DNA of 64,000 nt from contig JBMOLU010000040.1 of assembly GCA_049325275.1 (NCBI GenBank), forward strand, positions 62,001 through 126,000, given 5' to 3'. This document shows positions 40,622 through 48,776 of this stretch, one piece after another. Positions within the stretch are counted from its first letter, which is position 1. Every line of letters begins with the position of its first letter. The notes below the pieces were generated by a model. That model ran no database searches and was not told the origin of the DNA. It saw nothing but the letters and a program-made list of their open reading frames with translations. The stretch comes from CAIQJJ01 sp049325275. GTDB lineage: Bacteria > Chloroflexota > Anaerolineae > Anaerolineales > UBA4823. The position numbers and the translations under genes are program-made.

Positions 40622-40947
40622 CGCAAACTCCTTGCTGAAAGGAACAACCTTTGCCGCCCGTTTGCAGGGCAGGCTTGAAACTGTCATTTTTAGTATACAT
40701 CGAGATAGATGGTTGGGTACCCGCCTGTAGATGCAAATCCCCCTGGTCGAAAGTCGTGGTGTTTGTGAAGTAAGGTACGGCAGTGGAAAAAGCGGCCCGG
40801 ATGCCCACACCCTGCGAAGGCGGCCCTCCTGCCCGCCGACCCAGGCGCGGAAAAAGCCGGATTCATCCGGCGCTGCGCTGTAGCCCGGGCACTGATGCCC
40901 GGGCGGTGGGACTTATCTAAACAGCATTGTCTCTGTAAACGAGATGT
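40622..40947. other. Intergenic region with terminator and GC-rich hairpins, no gene
   Basis: This 326-bp gap lies between the end of gltD and the exporter operon. It holds the terminator at 40851-40871 and a perfect 9-bp hairpin (arms GCCCGGGCA/TGCCCGGGC) at 40883-40904. A minus-strand promoter for the exporter operon should lie in 40640-40800, but I see no strong match. Confidence 0.6.
40851..40871 (-). terminator. Rho-independent terminator of gltBD
   Basis: On the minus strand, 76 nt past the gltD stop, GCCGGAT-GA-ATCCGGC (40871-40856) is followed directly by TTTTT (40855-40851). A second GC-rich hairpin (40883-40904) lies just before it. Confidence 0.8.
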
Positions 40948-42435
40948 CTACGGCAGCTGCGTGCTGCCCATCAGGTACCGGTCGCACTCACGCGCGGCGC
41001 CGCGGCCTTCGTTGATCGCCCAGACCACCAGGCTCTGCCCGCGGCGCATATCGCCGGCGGTGAACACGCCGGGCAGGTTGGTGGCAAACTTGCCGAATTC
41101 GGCCTTGGCGTTGCTGCGCGGGTCGCGTTCGACGTGGAGCGCGTCGAGCAGCGTGTCTTCCGGTCCCAGGAAGCCCATCGCCAGCAAGACCAGCTGGGCC
41201 GGGATGGTTTTTTCGGTGCCGGGGACTTCACGCGGCCCGAAGCGCCCGTTCTCGTCTTTTTCCCACACCACCTGCACGGTCAACACTTCCTTTACGTTGC
41301 CATCGTCGTCGCCGGCAAAGCGCTTGGCCGTGATCGTGTAGATGCGCGGATCGTGGCCGTACCGGGCGGTGTATTCTTCCTGGCCGTAGTCCGTCCGGAA
41401 GATTTTCGGCCATTCAGGCCAGGGGTTGTCGGGCTGGCGCGTGTCGGGCGGTCGGTCGAGGATTTCGAGCTGCACCAGGTTGCGGCACCCATGGCGCAGC
41501 GATGTGCCCACGCAGTCGGTGCCGGTGTCGCCGCCGCCGATCACGACCACGTCCTTCCCCTCCGCCGAAATGAAGGGCGGCTGCCCGTTGCCGTTGTCGA
41601 GCACGTTTTGCGTGTTGGCGCGCAGAAAGTCCATTGCAAAGTGGATGCCCTTGAGCTGGCGGCCCTCGATGTTCAAATCGCGCGGCCGGGTGGCCCCGCC
41701 ACACAGGATCACGGCGTCGAATTCTTGCATCAGTTTTTCGGCCGGGTAATCTTTGCCGACCTCGGTGTTGGTAACGAAGGTCACCCCTTCGGCGGCCATC
41801 TGGTCGACGCGCCGCAGGACGACGCGCTTGTCGAGCTTCATGTTGGGGATGCCGTACATCAGCAGGCCGCCTACCCGGTCTGCGCGTTCGAAGACCGTCA
41901 CCCAATGCCCGGCCTGGTTGAGTTGATCGGCGCAGGCCAGGCCTGCCGGGCCGGAACCGACTACGGCGACCTTCTTGCCGGTGCGTTCTGCCGGCGAATG
42001 CGGGGTGATCCAGCCCTGTTCGTATCCGCGTTCGATGATGGAATACTCGATGTTCTTGATCGTCACGGCCGGTTCGATGATCCCCAACGTACAGGACCCT
42101 TCGCACGGCGCCGGGCAGACACGCCCCGTGAATTCGGGGAAATTGTTGGTTTTGAGCAGGCGTTCGAGCGCCTGCTGCCACAAGCCACGGTAAACCAGAT
42201 CGTTCCATTCGGGGATCAGGTTGTTGATCGGGCAGCCCGACGCCATGCCGCCGATCAACTTGCCCGTGTGGCAGAAGGGCGTGCCGCAATCCATGCAGCG
42301 CGCGCCTTGAATCTGGAGTTTCTCTTCCGGGAAGTGCTCGTGGAACTCCAGCCAGTCGTTCAGGCGTTCTTTCGGAGGCCGGTCGGCCGGTAGCTCTCGG
42401 GGGTATTCCATAAAACCGGTAGGTTTTGCCATCAT
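40948..42435 (-). CDS. gltD: Glutamate synthase (NADPH) small subunit
   Basis: This 495-aa protein passes electrons from NADPH through FAD and Fe-S clusters to the large subunit GltB. The N-terminal Fe-S domain has the expected cysteines (CMDCGTPFCHTG, GCPINNLIPEWNDLV, RVCPAPCEGSCTLG). The FAD site is VAVVGSGPAGLACADQLNQ with ERADRVGGLLMYGIP, and the NADPH site is VVVIGGGDTGTDCVGTSLRH. The C-terminal FAD motif is GVFTAGDMRRGQSLVVWAI. Length is normal (about 480-490 in the family). The start is ATG-ATG with GGAAGAAG upstream, so 42435 or 42432 may be used. It lies 162 bp downstream of gltB with a paired-palindrome element between them. Assignment is secure. Confidence 0.97.
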   Translation of the reverse strand: MMAKPTGFMEYPRELPADRPPKERLNDWLEFHEHFPEEKLQIQGARCMDCGTPFCHTGKLIGGMASGCPINNLIPEWNDLVYRGLWQQALERLLKTNNFPEFTGRVCPAPCEGSCTLGIIEPAVTIKNIEYSIIERGYEQGWITPHSPAERTGKKVAVVGSGPAGLACADQLNQAGHWVTVFERADRVGGLLMYGIPNMKLDKRVVLRRVDQMAAEGVTFVTNTEVGKDYPAEKLMQEFDAVILCGGATRPRDLNIEGRQLKGIHFAMDFLRANTQNVLDNGNGQPPFISAEGKDVVVIGGGDTGTDCVGTSLRHGCRNLVQLEILDRPPDTRQPDNPWPEWPKIFRTDYGQEEYTARYGHDPRIYTITAKRFAGDDDGNVKEVLTVQVVWEKDENGRFGPREVPGTEKTIPAQLVLLAMGFLGPEDTLLDALHVERDPRSNAKAEFGKFATNLPGVFTAGDMRRGQSLVVWAINEGRGAARECDRYLMGSTQLP

Positions 42436-42499
42436 CTTCTTCCTTTTCCTTGCATCCGCGCTGCGGTAACTCCATATCTCGCTAGCAGCCTGTCGGAGA

Positions 42500-42587
42500 A
42501 GACTTCGGAAGTCTCCGTGACCGCTTAAAAGCCGTGATTTTCGAGCGATATTGCCTCAAATTGCCTAGATAGAGACTTCCGAAGTCT
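42500..42587. repeat. Paired palindromes AGACTTC-G-GAAGTCT and its reverse complement between gltB and gltD
   Basis: AGACTTCGGAAGTCT (42500-42514) and AGACTTCCGAAGTCT (42573-42587) are each 7-bp palindromes around one base, and are exact reverse complements of each other, 58 bp apart. The element can fold as two small hairpins or one long stem. It looks like a REP-type dispersed element, placed just after the gltB stop. Confidence 0.75.
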
Positions 42588-42597
42588 TAACGTGGTG

Positions 42598-45500
42598 CTA
42601 GTTACCACTGACGCGCGTCTTGTCGCTCTTGTTCATTTCGAAGGCTGCCATCACGGCTTCTTCGCCGCTCAGGCCCGATGCCACCACGTCTTTGAGCGCC
42701 TGCAGCACGCGCCCGTAATCATTGGGCAGCACTTTGACGAACTTGGGCAGCAGCGCCTCCCAGTTTGCCAGGATGTACTTGGCCCGTCCGCTGCCGGTAA
42801 ACTCGGCGTGACGCTCGATCATCGCTTTCACTTCGGCGATTTCCTCGGCGTCTTCGAGCTTCATCAAGGTGACCATTTCTTTGTTGCAGCGCGCCGCAAA
42901 ATCGGTGGCCGGTTGCGCCAGCCGTTCCGCTTCATCGCACTCATCCAGCACGTACGCCACACCGCCCGACATGCCTGCGGCAAAGTTGCGCCCGGTGCGC
43001 CCCAGGACGACCACGCGCCCGCCGGTCATGTATTCACAGCCGTGATCGCCCACCCCCTCGACCACCGCCTTTACGCCGCTGTTGCGCACGCAGAAACGTT
43101 CACCGGCCACGCCCCGGATGTAGGCCTCGCCGCCCGTTGCACCGTAGAAGGCCACGTTGCCGATAATGATGTTTTCTTCGGGGATGAAGGGCGAACATTC
43201 GGGTGGGGTAACGACCATCTTGCTGCCCGAAAGGCCCTTGCCGATGTAGTCGTTGGCGTCACCCTCCAGGATCAACGTCATGCCCTTCGGCGTGAAGGCG
43301 CCAAAGCTCTGCCCTGCCGATCCCTGGAAGTGCAGCCGGATGGTGTCTTCGGGCAGCCCGGCGGCCCCGTACCGGCGGCTGATTTCGCTGCCGACGATGG
43401 TCCCCACCGTACGGTTGATATTGCGGATGGGCAGCGCCACCTGCACGTTTTCACCTTTATAAATGGCCGGTTTGCACAGGTCCAGCAGCACCTGGTAGTC
43501 GAGCGAGTTTTTGATGCCGTGATCCTGCTTCACGTGACAGTGATTGCCGTTTTCCGATTCCAGTTCGGGGCGGTAGAGAATTTCCGAGAAGTCGAGGGTA
43601 TGCGCCTTCCAATGGGCGATTGCCGGGCGCATTTCCAGGCAGTCCGAGTGGCCGACCATTTCGTCGATCGTGCGAAAACCGAGCTGCGCCATGAGTTCGC
43701 GCATCTCCTCGGCAATGAAGCGCATGAAATTCACCACGTGCTGCGGGTCACCGCCAAAATTTTTGCGCAGCGTGGGATTTTGCGTGGCGATGCCGGTCGG
43801 GCAGGTGTCGAGGTGGCAAACACGCATCATCACACAGCCGAGCGCGACCAGCGGCCCGGTCGCAAAACCGAACTCCTCCGCACCCAGCAGGGCGGCGATA
43901 ACCACATCGCGCCCGGTCTTGAGCTGCCCGTCGGTCTCGACCACGATCCGGTCGCGCAGGTTGTTCAGCACCAGGGTCTGGTGCGTCTCGGCCAGGCCAA
44001 GTTCCCACGGCAGGCCGGCGTGCTTGACGCTGCTCACCGGTGAAGCGCCCGTCCCGCCATCGTACCCGCTGATCAAGACCACGTCCGCATGGCCCTTGGC
44101 CACGCCGGCGGCCACCGTGCCGACGCCGACCTCCGAAACGAGTTTGACGTTGATGCGGGCGGCGCGATTGGCGTTCTTGAGATCGTAAATCAGTTCGGCC
44201 AGGTCTTCGATGGAATAAATATCGTGGTGCGGGGGCGGCGAGATCAGGCCCACACCCGGTGTGGAGTGGCGCACCTCGGCGATCCACGGGTAGACCTTGC
44301 GTCCCGGCAGCTGGCCGCCTTCACCGGGTTTGGCGCCCTGCGCCATCTTGATTTGAATCTCTTCGGCATTCACCAGGTACTCACTGGTTACGCCGAAGCG
44401 GGCCGAAGCCACCTGTTTGATGGCGCTCTTCTTCGAGTCGCCATTGGGCAGCGGTTTGAAGCGTTCGCGATCTTCACCGCCCTCACCGGTGTTGCTTTTG
44501 CCGCCGATGCGGTTCATGGCAATCGCCAGGGCCTCGTGAGCTTCCTTGCTGATCGAACCGTAGCTCATCGCCCCGGTCTTGAAGCGGCGGCAGATCGCTT
44601 CGACCGGCTCGACTTTCTCCAAGGGGATCGGGTTGCGGATGCACTTGAACTCGAACAGGCCGCGCAGCGTGCCCAGGCGGGTGGATTGTTCGTCGATCTG
44701 CTGCGAATACTGCTTGAAGGCCGTATAGTCGCCGGTGCGGCAGGCTTTTTGCAGCAGGGCGATCGTTTCCGGGTTGAACAGGTGGTGTTCACCATCGGCG
44801 CGCCACTTGTATTCGCCGCCGCTCTGCAACGTGGGTTCGTAGGTCTGGCGCTTGGGATAGCCCTGGGCGTGGCGCGCCTCGGCTTCGAGGGCAATCGTAT
44901 CCAGGTCGATCCCCCCAATGCGGGATGGCGTACCGGTGAAGTATTCGTCGATTACGCGCTGGTGGATGCCGACGGCTTCAAAAATTTGCGCACCGCAATA
45001 GCTCTGGATGGTGGAAATGCCCATCTTGGAAATCGTCTTGACCACGCCTTTGATGGCAGCCTTGACGTAGTTGCGGTTGGCTTTTTCTTTTGTGATATTT
45101 TTCAATGTCCCCTGGTCGATCATATCTTCCAGGGTTTCGTAAGCCAGGTAAGGGTTGATGGCCGTCACGCCATAGCTGACCAACGCCGCAAAGTGATGGA
45201 CTTCGCGTGGCTCGCCGCTTTCCAGGATGATGCCCACCTGGGTGCGCGTACCCTGGCGCACCAGGTGATGGTGCAGGCCCGAAACCGCCAGCAACGCCGG
45301 GATGGGGGCCTGATCCTTATCCATATCCCGATCCGACAGGATCAACAAGTTAATGCCACGAGCAATCGCCTCGTCGGCCGCCGCAAACAGTTCTTGCAGC
45401 GCCTGTTCCAGCCCGGTGCCGTCCGAACCGGCCGGGAATAGAATCGGCAGGGTTTTGGTGATGAAACCGGCCATACGTGTGTGGCGGATTTGCGCCAGTT

Positions 45501-47259
45501 CTTCGTTGGTCAAGATCGGATAATCCAGGCGAATCTGGTGGCAGCTTTGCGGGGTAGGCTTGAGCAGGTCGCTTTCAGCGCCTACAAAGACCTCCGTCGA
45601 GATCACCAGTTCCTCGCGAATGGCATCGATCGGTGGGTTGGTCACCTGGGCGAAGAGTTGTTTGAAATAGTTGTAGAGCAGCTTGGGTTTGTCAGAAAGG
45701 ACGGCCAGTGGCACATCGTTGCCCATCGAGCCAACCGGTTCAATCGCGTTTTCCCCCATCGGCCCGATAATCAGGCGCACGTCTTCTTCGGTGTAGCCGA
45801 AGGCCTGCTGGCGCTGCAACACCGAAGCGTGATCGGTCTGCGGCACCTGCTCCGGCTTCGCTGCGGGCAGGTCCTCAAGATGCACCTGGTACTTGTTCAG
45901 CCAGTCGCGGTAAGGATGCTCGGCCGCCATTTGCTGCTTGATTTCGTCGTCGCTGATGATGCGCCCTTGCTGCGTGTCGACCAGCAACATGCGCCCCGGT
46001 TCCAGCCGGCCTTTGTAGGCGATGTTTTCCGGCGGAATGTCGAGCACGCCGACTTCCGAGGCCAGCACCAGCAAGCCGTCTTTGGTAATGTAGTAGCGCG
46101 ACGGGCGCAGGCCGTTGCGGTCCAGCGTGGCGCCGGCCAGGATGCCGTCGGTGAAGGCCATCGCCGCAGGGCCATCCCAGGGTTCCATCAGGTTGGCGTG
46201 GTATTCGTAGAAGGCGCGCTTGTCGTCGGACATGCTGTCGTGATGCGACCAGGGTTCAGGGATCATCATCATCATCACGTGCGGCAGCGAACGCCCGGCT
46301 AGCACCAGGAACTCAAGCACGTTGTCGAACATGGCCGAGTCCGAACCATCGGGCTGGATGATCGGCAAAATTTTCTTCATGTCGCTGCCGAAGAGCGCCG
46401 AGTCGAACATGTTTTCCTGGGCGCGCAGCCAGTTGACGTTGCCGCGCAGGGTGTTGATTTCGCCGTTGTGGATGATGTAACGATATGGGTGGGCGCGCTC
46501 CCAGCTCGGGAAGGTGTTGGTACTGAAACGTGAGTGGATCAGCGCCAGGGCGCTTTCCATGTCCGCATCGTAGAGGTCGGTGAAATAGTCTTGCACCTGG
46601 TCGGAAACGAACATACCCTTGTAGATCAGTGTCTTGTAGGAAAGGCTGCAAACGTAGAAGAATTCGCCGCCCTCGAGCCGGCCGGCGTAACGGATTTCTT
46701 TTTCGGCGCGTTTGCGGATCACGTAGAGCTTGCGCTCGAAGTCCATATCATCGAGGATATTGGGGTTGCGGGCAACGAAAACCTGGCGCATCTTGGGTTC
46801 GGACCGTTTGGCAGTCTCACCCAGGTCCGTGTTATTGGTGGGGACGCTGCGCCACCCCAGCACGCGCTGCCCTTCGGAAGCGACGATTTTTTCGAAATGA
46901 ATCTCGCAGGCGCGGCGGTGTTTGACGTCCGGCGGCAGGAAAATCATCCCGACCCCATATTGCCCGAACTCCGGCAAAGTAATGCCGCGTTCGGCGGCTT
47001 TTTTGCTCAAAAAAGCGTGCGGGGTTTGCAGCAGAATGCCGGCGCCGTCCCCCGAGTTTGGCTCAGCGCCGCGTGCGCCGCGATGCGTCAGGTTCTGCAA
47101 GACGGTAAGCGCCTGGCGGACAATCTGGTTTGACTTGTGTCCGTTGACGTTGATGACCATACCGGTGCCGCAAGCTTCGTGCTCGAAGCGCGGGTCGTAA
47201 AGGCCTTGTTTGGGTGGTAGGCCGGCCGGCTGCTTGGATCGCTCTATTGGGTACATCAT
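42598..47259 (-). CDS. gltB: Glutamate synthase (NADPH) large subunit
   Basis: This gene encodes 1553 aa from the ATG at 47259 (GAGGAGAG just upstream; the frame to 47313 adds 18 residues without a site). GltB makes two glutamates from glutamine and 2-oxoglutarate. The class II glutaminase domain begins at Cys30 (EACGTGMVIN), which becomes the N-terminal nucleophile after removal of the first 29 residues. The central domain, the FMN barrel with VLISGYDGGTGASPVSSVKH, and the 3Fe-4S cysteines CVMMRVCHLDTCP (spacing C-x5-C-x4-C, about residue 1145) are all intact. The C-terminal domain is the Gly-rich beta-helix (GNVAFYGATGGEAYIRGVAG). Length matches bacterial GltB (about 1480-1550). It is transcribed toward gltD; an operator-like palindrome lies 40 nt upstream of the start. 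Confidence 0.97.
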   Translation of the reverse strand: MMYPIERSKQPAGLPPKQGLYDPRFEHEACGTGMVINVNGHKSNQIVRQALTVLQNLTHRGARGAEPNSGDGAGILLQTPHAFLSKKAAERGITLPEFGQYGVGMIFLPPDVKHRRACEIHFEKIVASEGQRVLGWRSVPTNNTDLGETAKRSEPKMRQVFVARNPNILDDMDFERKLYVIRKRAEKEIRYAGRLEGGEFFYVCSLSYKTLIYKGMFVSDQVQDYFTDLYDADMESALALIHSRFSTNTFPSWERAHPYRYIIHNGEINTLRGNVNWLRAQENMFDSALFGSDMKKILPIIQPDGSDSAMFDNVLEFLVLAGRSLPHVMMMMIPEPWSHHDSMSDDKRAFYEYHANLMEPWDGPAAMAFTDGILAGATLDRNGLRPSRYYITKDGLLVLASEVGVLDIPPENIAYKGRLEPGRMLLVDTQQGRIISDDEIKQQMAAEHPYRDWLNKYQVHLEDLPAAKPEQVPQTDHASVLQRQQAFGYTEEDVRLIIGPMGENAIEPVGSMGNDVPLAVLSDKPKLLYNYFKQLFAQVTNPPIDAIREELVISTEVFVGAESDLLKPTPQSCHQIRLDYPILTNEELAQIRHTRMAGFITKTLPILFPAGSDGTGLEQALQELFAAADEAIARGINLLILSDRDMDKDQAPIPALLAVSGLHHHLVRQGTRTQVGIILESGEPREVHHFAALVSYGVTAINPYLAYETLEDMIDQGTLKNITKEKANRNYVKAAIKGVVKTISKMGISTIQSYCGAQIFEAVGIHQRVIDEYFTGTPSRIGGIDLDTIALEAEARHAQGYPKRQTYEPTLQSGGEYKWRADGEHHLFNPETIALLQKACRTGDYTAFKQYSQQIDEQSTRLGTLRGLFEFKCIRNPIPLEKVEPVEAICRRFKTGAMSYGSISKEAHEALAIAMNRIGGKSNTGEGGEDRERFKPLPNGDSKKSAIKQVASARFGVTSEYLVNAEEIQIKMAQGAKPGEGGQLPGRKVYPWIAEVRHSTPGVGLISPPPHHDIYSIEDLAELIYDLKNANRAARINVKLVSEVGVGTVAAGVAKGHADVVLISGYDGGTGASPVSSVKHAGLPWELGLAETHQTLVLNNLRDRIVVETDGQLKTGRDVVIAALLGAEEFGFATGPLVALGCVMMRVCHLDTCPTGIATQNPTLRKNFGGDPQHVVNFMRFIAEEMRELMAQLGFRTIDEMVGHSDCLEMRPAIAHWKAHTLDFSEILYRPELESENGNHCHVKQDHGIKNSLDYQVLLDLCKPAIYKGENVQVALPIRNINRTVGTIVGSEISRRYGAAGLPEDTIRLHFQGSAGQSFGAFTPKGMTLILEGDANDYIGKGLSGSKMVVTPPECSPFIPEENIIIGNVAFYGATGGEAYIRGVAGERFCVRNSGVKAVVEGVGDHGCEYMTGGRVVVLGRTGRNFAAGMSGGVAYVLDECDEAERLAQPATDFAARCNKEMVTLMKLEDAEEIAEVKAMIERHAEFTGSGRAKYILANWEALLPKFVKVLPNDYGRVLQALKDVVASGLSGEEAVMAAFEMNKSDKTRVSGN

Positions 47260-47298
47260 TCTCTCCTCATTACAGTTAATGAGATTTACGCATAAAGA

Positions 47299-47316
47299 GA
47301 TGTGAAAATTCACATC
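47299..47316. promoter_or_regulatory. Operator-like palindrome upstream of gltB
   Basis: GATGTGAAAATTCACATC is a perfect 8-2-8 palindrome, 40-57 nt upstream of the gltB start and a little downstream of an A/T-rich TTATAAAAT stretch (about 47328-47336) that may be its -10. The half-site TGTGAA resembles CRP/FNR-type sites but the spacing is 2 nt shorter than CRP. Probably a repressor site for glutamate synthase control. Confidence 0.5.
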
Positions 47317-47710
47317 CGTGACAGCATTTTATAACAGCCTTTGAAAAAACCTTGAATGGTGGAAATGAACGAAAAAGTAAGCGTATTCTTGGGGGGCTGT
47401 GGTTTGGGGTCCGAGCGAAGATTTGCTTCAACGATGGGCAATTCATTATATGGGCCTGGAATGAATGCGTCTATTACCCGAACGGGGCATATTTTGGCCG
47501 CCAGAGGCTTTGACAAAGCTCTCTGCATAAGGTAAACTCAGTGCGCTTTTCGGGGGTGAAGGTGTGGACGTTGAAAATATCGTCGGCCTGACCGTTGAGG
47601 GCGGTGGGAATCTTCTGATGCCTGGAAAACCTTCAAGCGGACGGCCTGGCTGCTTTCAACCGTACCCTTCAGCCCTGCGATTTGCAATTCCCACTTCATG
47701 GATGGCTGTT
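47317..47710. other. Divergent intergenic region between gltB and the PfkB kinase gene
   Basis: It holds the gltB promoter area, the plus-strand promoter at 47510-47538 and a leader of about 165 nt before the kinase ATG at 47711. Within the leader GTGGGAAT and ATTCCCAC could form a long-range stem, and GGCTG/CAGCC a smaller one. I find no match to known SAM or SAH riboswitch cores. Confidence 0.5.
47510..47538 (+). promoter_or_regulatory. Strong promoter of the kinase-ahcY operon
   Basis: TTGACA (47510-47515) and TAAACT (47533-47538) are separated by exactly 17 nt. Transcription would start near 47545. Confidence 0.65.
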
Positions 47711-48679
47711 ATGAATATTGTCCTGACCGGCTCCGTGGCCTACGACTACCTGATGACTTTCCCCGGCTACTTCAAGGAGCAGATTTTGCCCGAACGTCTG
47801 GCTTCGATCAGCCTGTCGTTTTTGGTCGATTCGATGTCGCGCCAGCGCGGCGGCACGGCCCCGAATATTGCCTACAACCTGGCGCTGTTGGGCAGACGCT
47901 CGCGTGTGATGGCGACGGTCGGTGAAGATTTTGCCGAATACCGCCAGTTTCTCGAAAGCGTGGGTGTGGACACTGCGTTGATGGAAGTCGTGCCGGGAAA
48001 ATTCACCGCCTCCTTTTTTGCAACGACCGACAAAGACAACGCGCAGATCGCCAGTTTCTACCCGGGCGCCATGGCCGATGCCGCCATCCAAAAGCTGGCC
48101 GCGGTGACCCCCCGGCCCGATCTGGTCGTTATCTCGCCCAACGATCCGTTGGCCATGAAGAGTTTCGCCGCCGAGTGCCGCGAACTGGGCATTCCTTACC
48201 TGTACGATCCCAGCCAGCAGGTGTTGCGCCTTGAAGGTGAGGAACTGGCACGCGACCTGGAATGCGCGCACTTCCTTTTCGTCAACGATTACGAATTCGG
48301 CCTGATCTGCAAGAAGACCGGCATGACGCGCACGGAAATCCTCAACCACGTAGATATCCTGGTGGTTACCTGCGGGAAAGACGGAGCCTACATCTATGCG
48401 GACGGCCAGGAAATTCTCATCCCCATCTTTCCCACCGGGCAGATCGTCGATCCGACCGGTGTCGGCGATGCCTTCCGCGGGGGGTTCCTGACCGGCTACA
48501 GCCATGGTTGGGATTGGAAGCTTTGCGGCGAGGCCGGTGCCCTAGCTGCCGCGTACTGTCTTGAGCAGCTCGGCCCCCAGGGGCATTTCTACACACCGCA
48601 AGCGTTCATTACCCGCTTCCGCACGCAGTTCGATGACGGTGGGAAGCTGGATCAACTGCTACAGAGAGCGGAAGCATAG
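47711..48679 (+). CDS. PfkB-family sugar/nucleoside kinase, probably adenosine kinase
   Basis: This gene encodes 322 aa from the ATG at 47711 (MNIVLTGSVAYDYLMTFPGY); the frame open to 47564 adds 49 non-conserved residues. It has PfkB signature 1, RQRGGTAPNIAYNLALLG, and signature 2, VDPTGVGDAFRGGFLTGY, with the catalytic Asp in G-V-G-D. Length is typical. The next gene is S-adenosylhomocysteine hydrolase, which releases adenosine; an adenosine kinase removing that product would pull the reversible reaction forward. That context is my reason for preferring adenosine over ribose or fructose as substrate. It is not proven by sequence. Confidence 0.82.
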   Translation: MNIVLTGSVAYDYLMTFPGYFKEQILPERLASISLSFLVDSMSRQRGGTAPNIAYNLALLGRRSRVMATVGEDFAEYRQFLESVGVDTALMEVVPGKFTASFFATTDKDNAQIASFYPGAMADAAIQKLAAVTPRPDLVVISPNDPLAMKSFAAECRELGIPYLYDPSQQVLRLEGEELARDLECAHFLFVNDYEFGLICKKTGMTRTEILNHVDILVVTCGKDGAYIYADGQEILIPIFPTGQIVDPTGVGDAFRGGFLTGYSHGWDWKLCGEAGALAAAYCLEQLGPQGHFYTPQAFITRFRTQFDDGGKLDQLLQRAEA

Positions 48680-48776
48680 CGCAACAGAGAACGGAGAGGC
48701 GGGAAAGCCTTGCGCAACGGCTCCCTGTTCTCCCTGCACGATTTTCTTCTCTCCCATTTCTCTCCAGGAGTTTCTC

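Noticed and set aside
42592..45441. Long plus-strand open frames opposite gltB (483 and 450 codons)
   Set aside because: They are antisense shadows of a fully intact, highly conserved gltB, with compositions rich in Arg/Val/Asp and no family motifs.
47545..47710. SAM or SAH riboswitch before the kinase-ahcY operon
   Set aside because: The context is suggestive, but none of the conserved core sequences of known SAM or SAH aptamers can be found.
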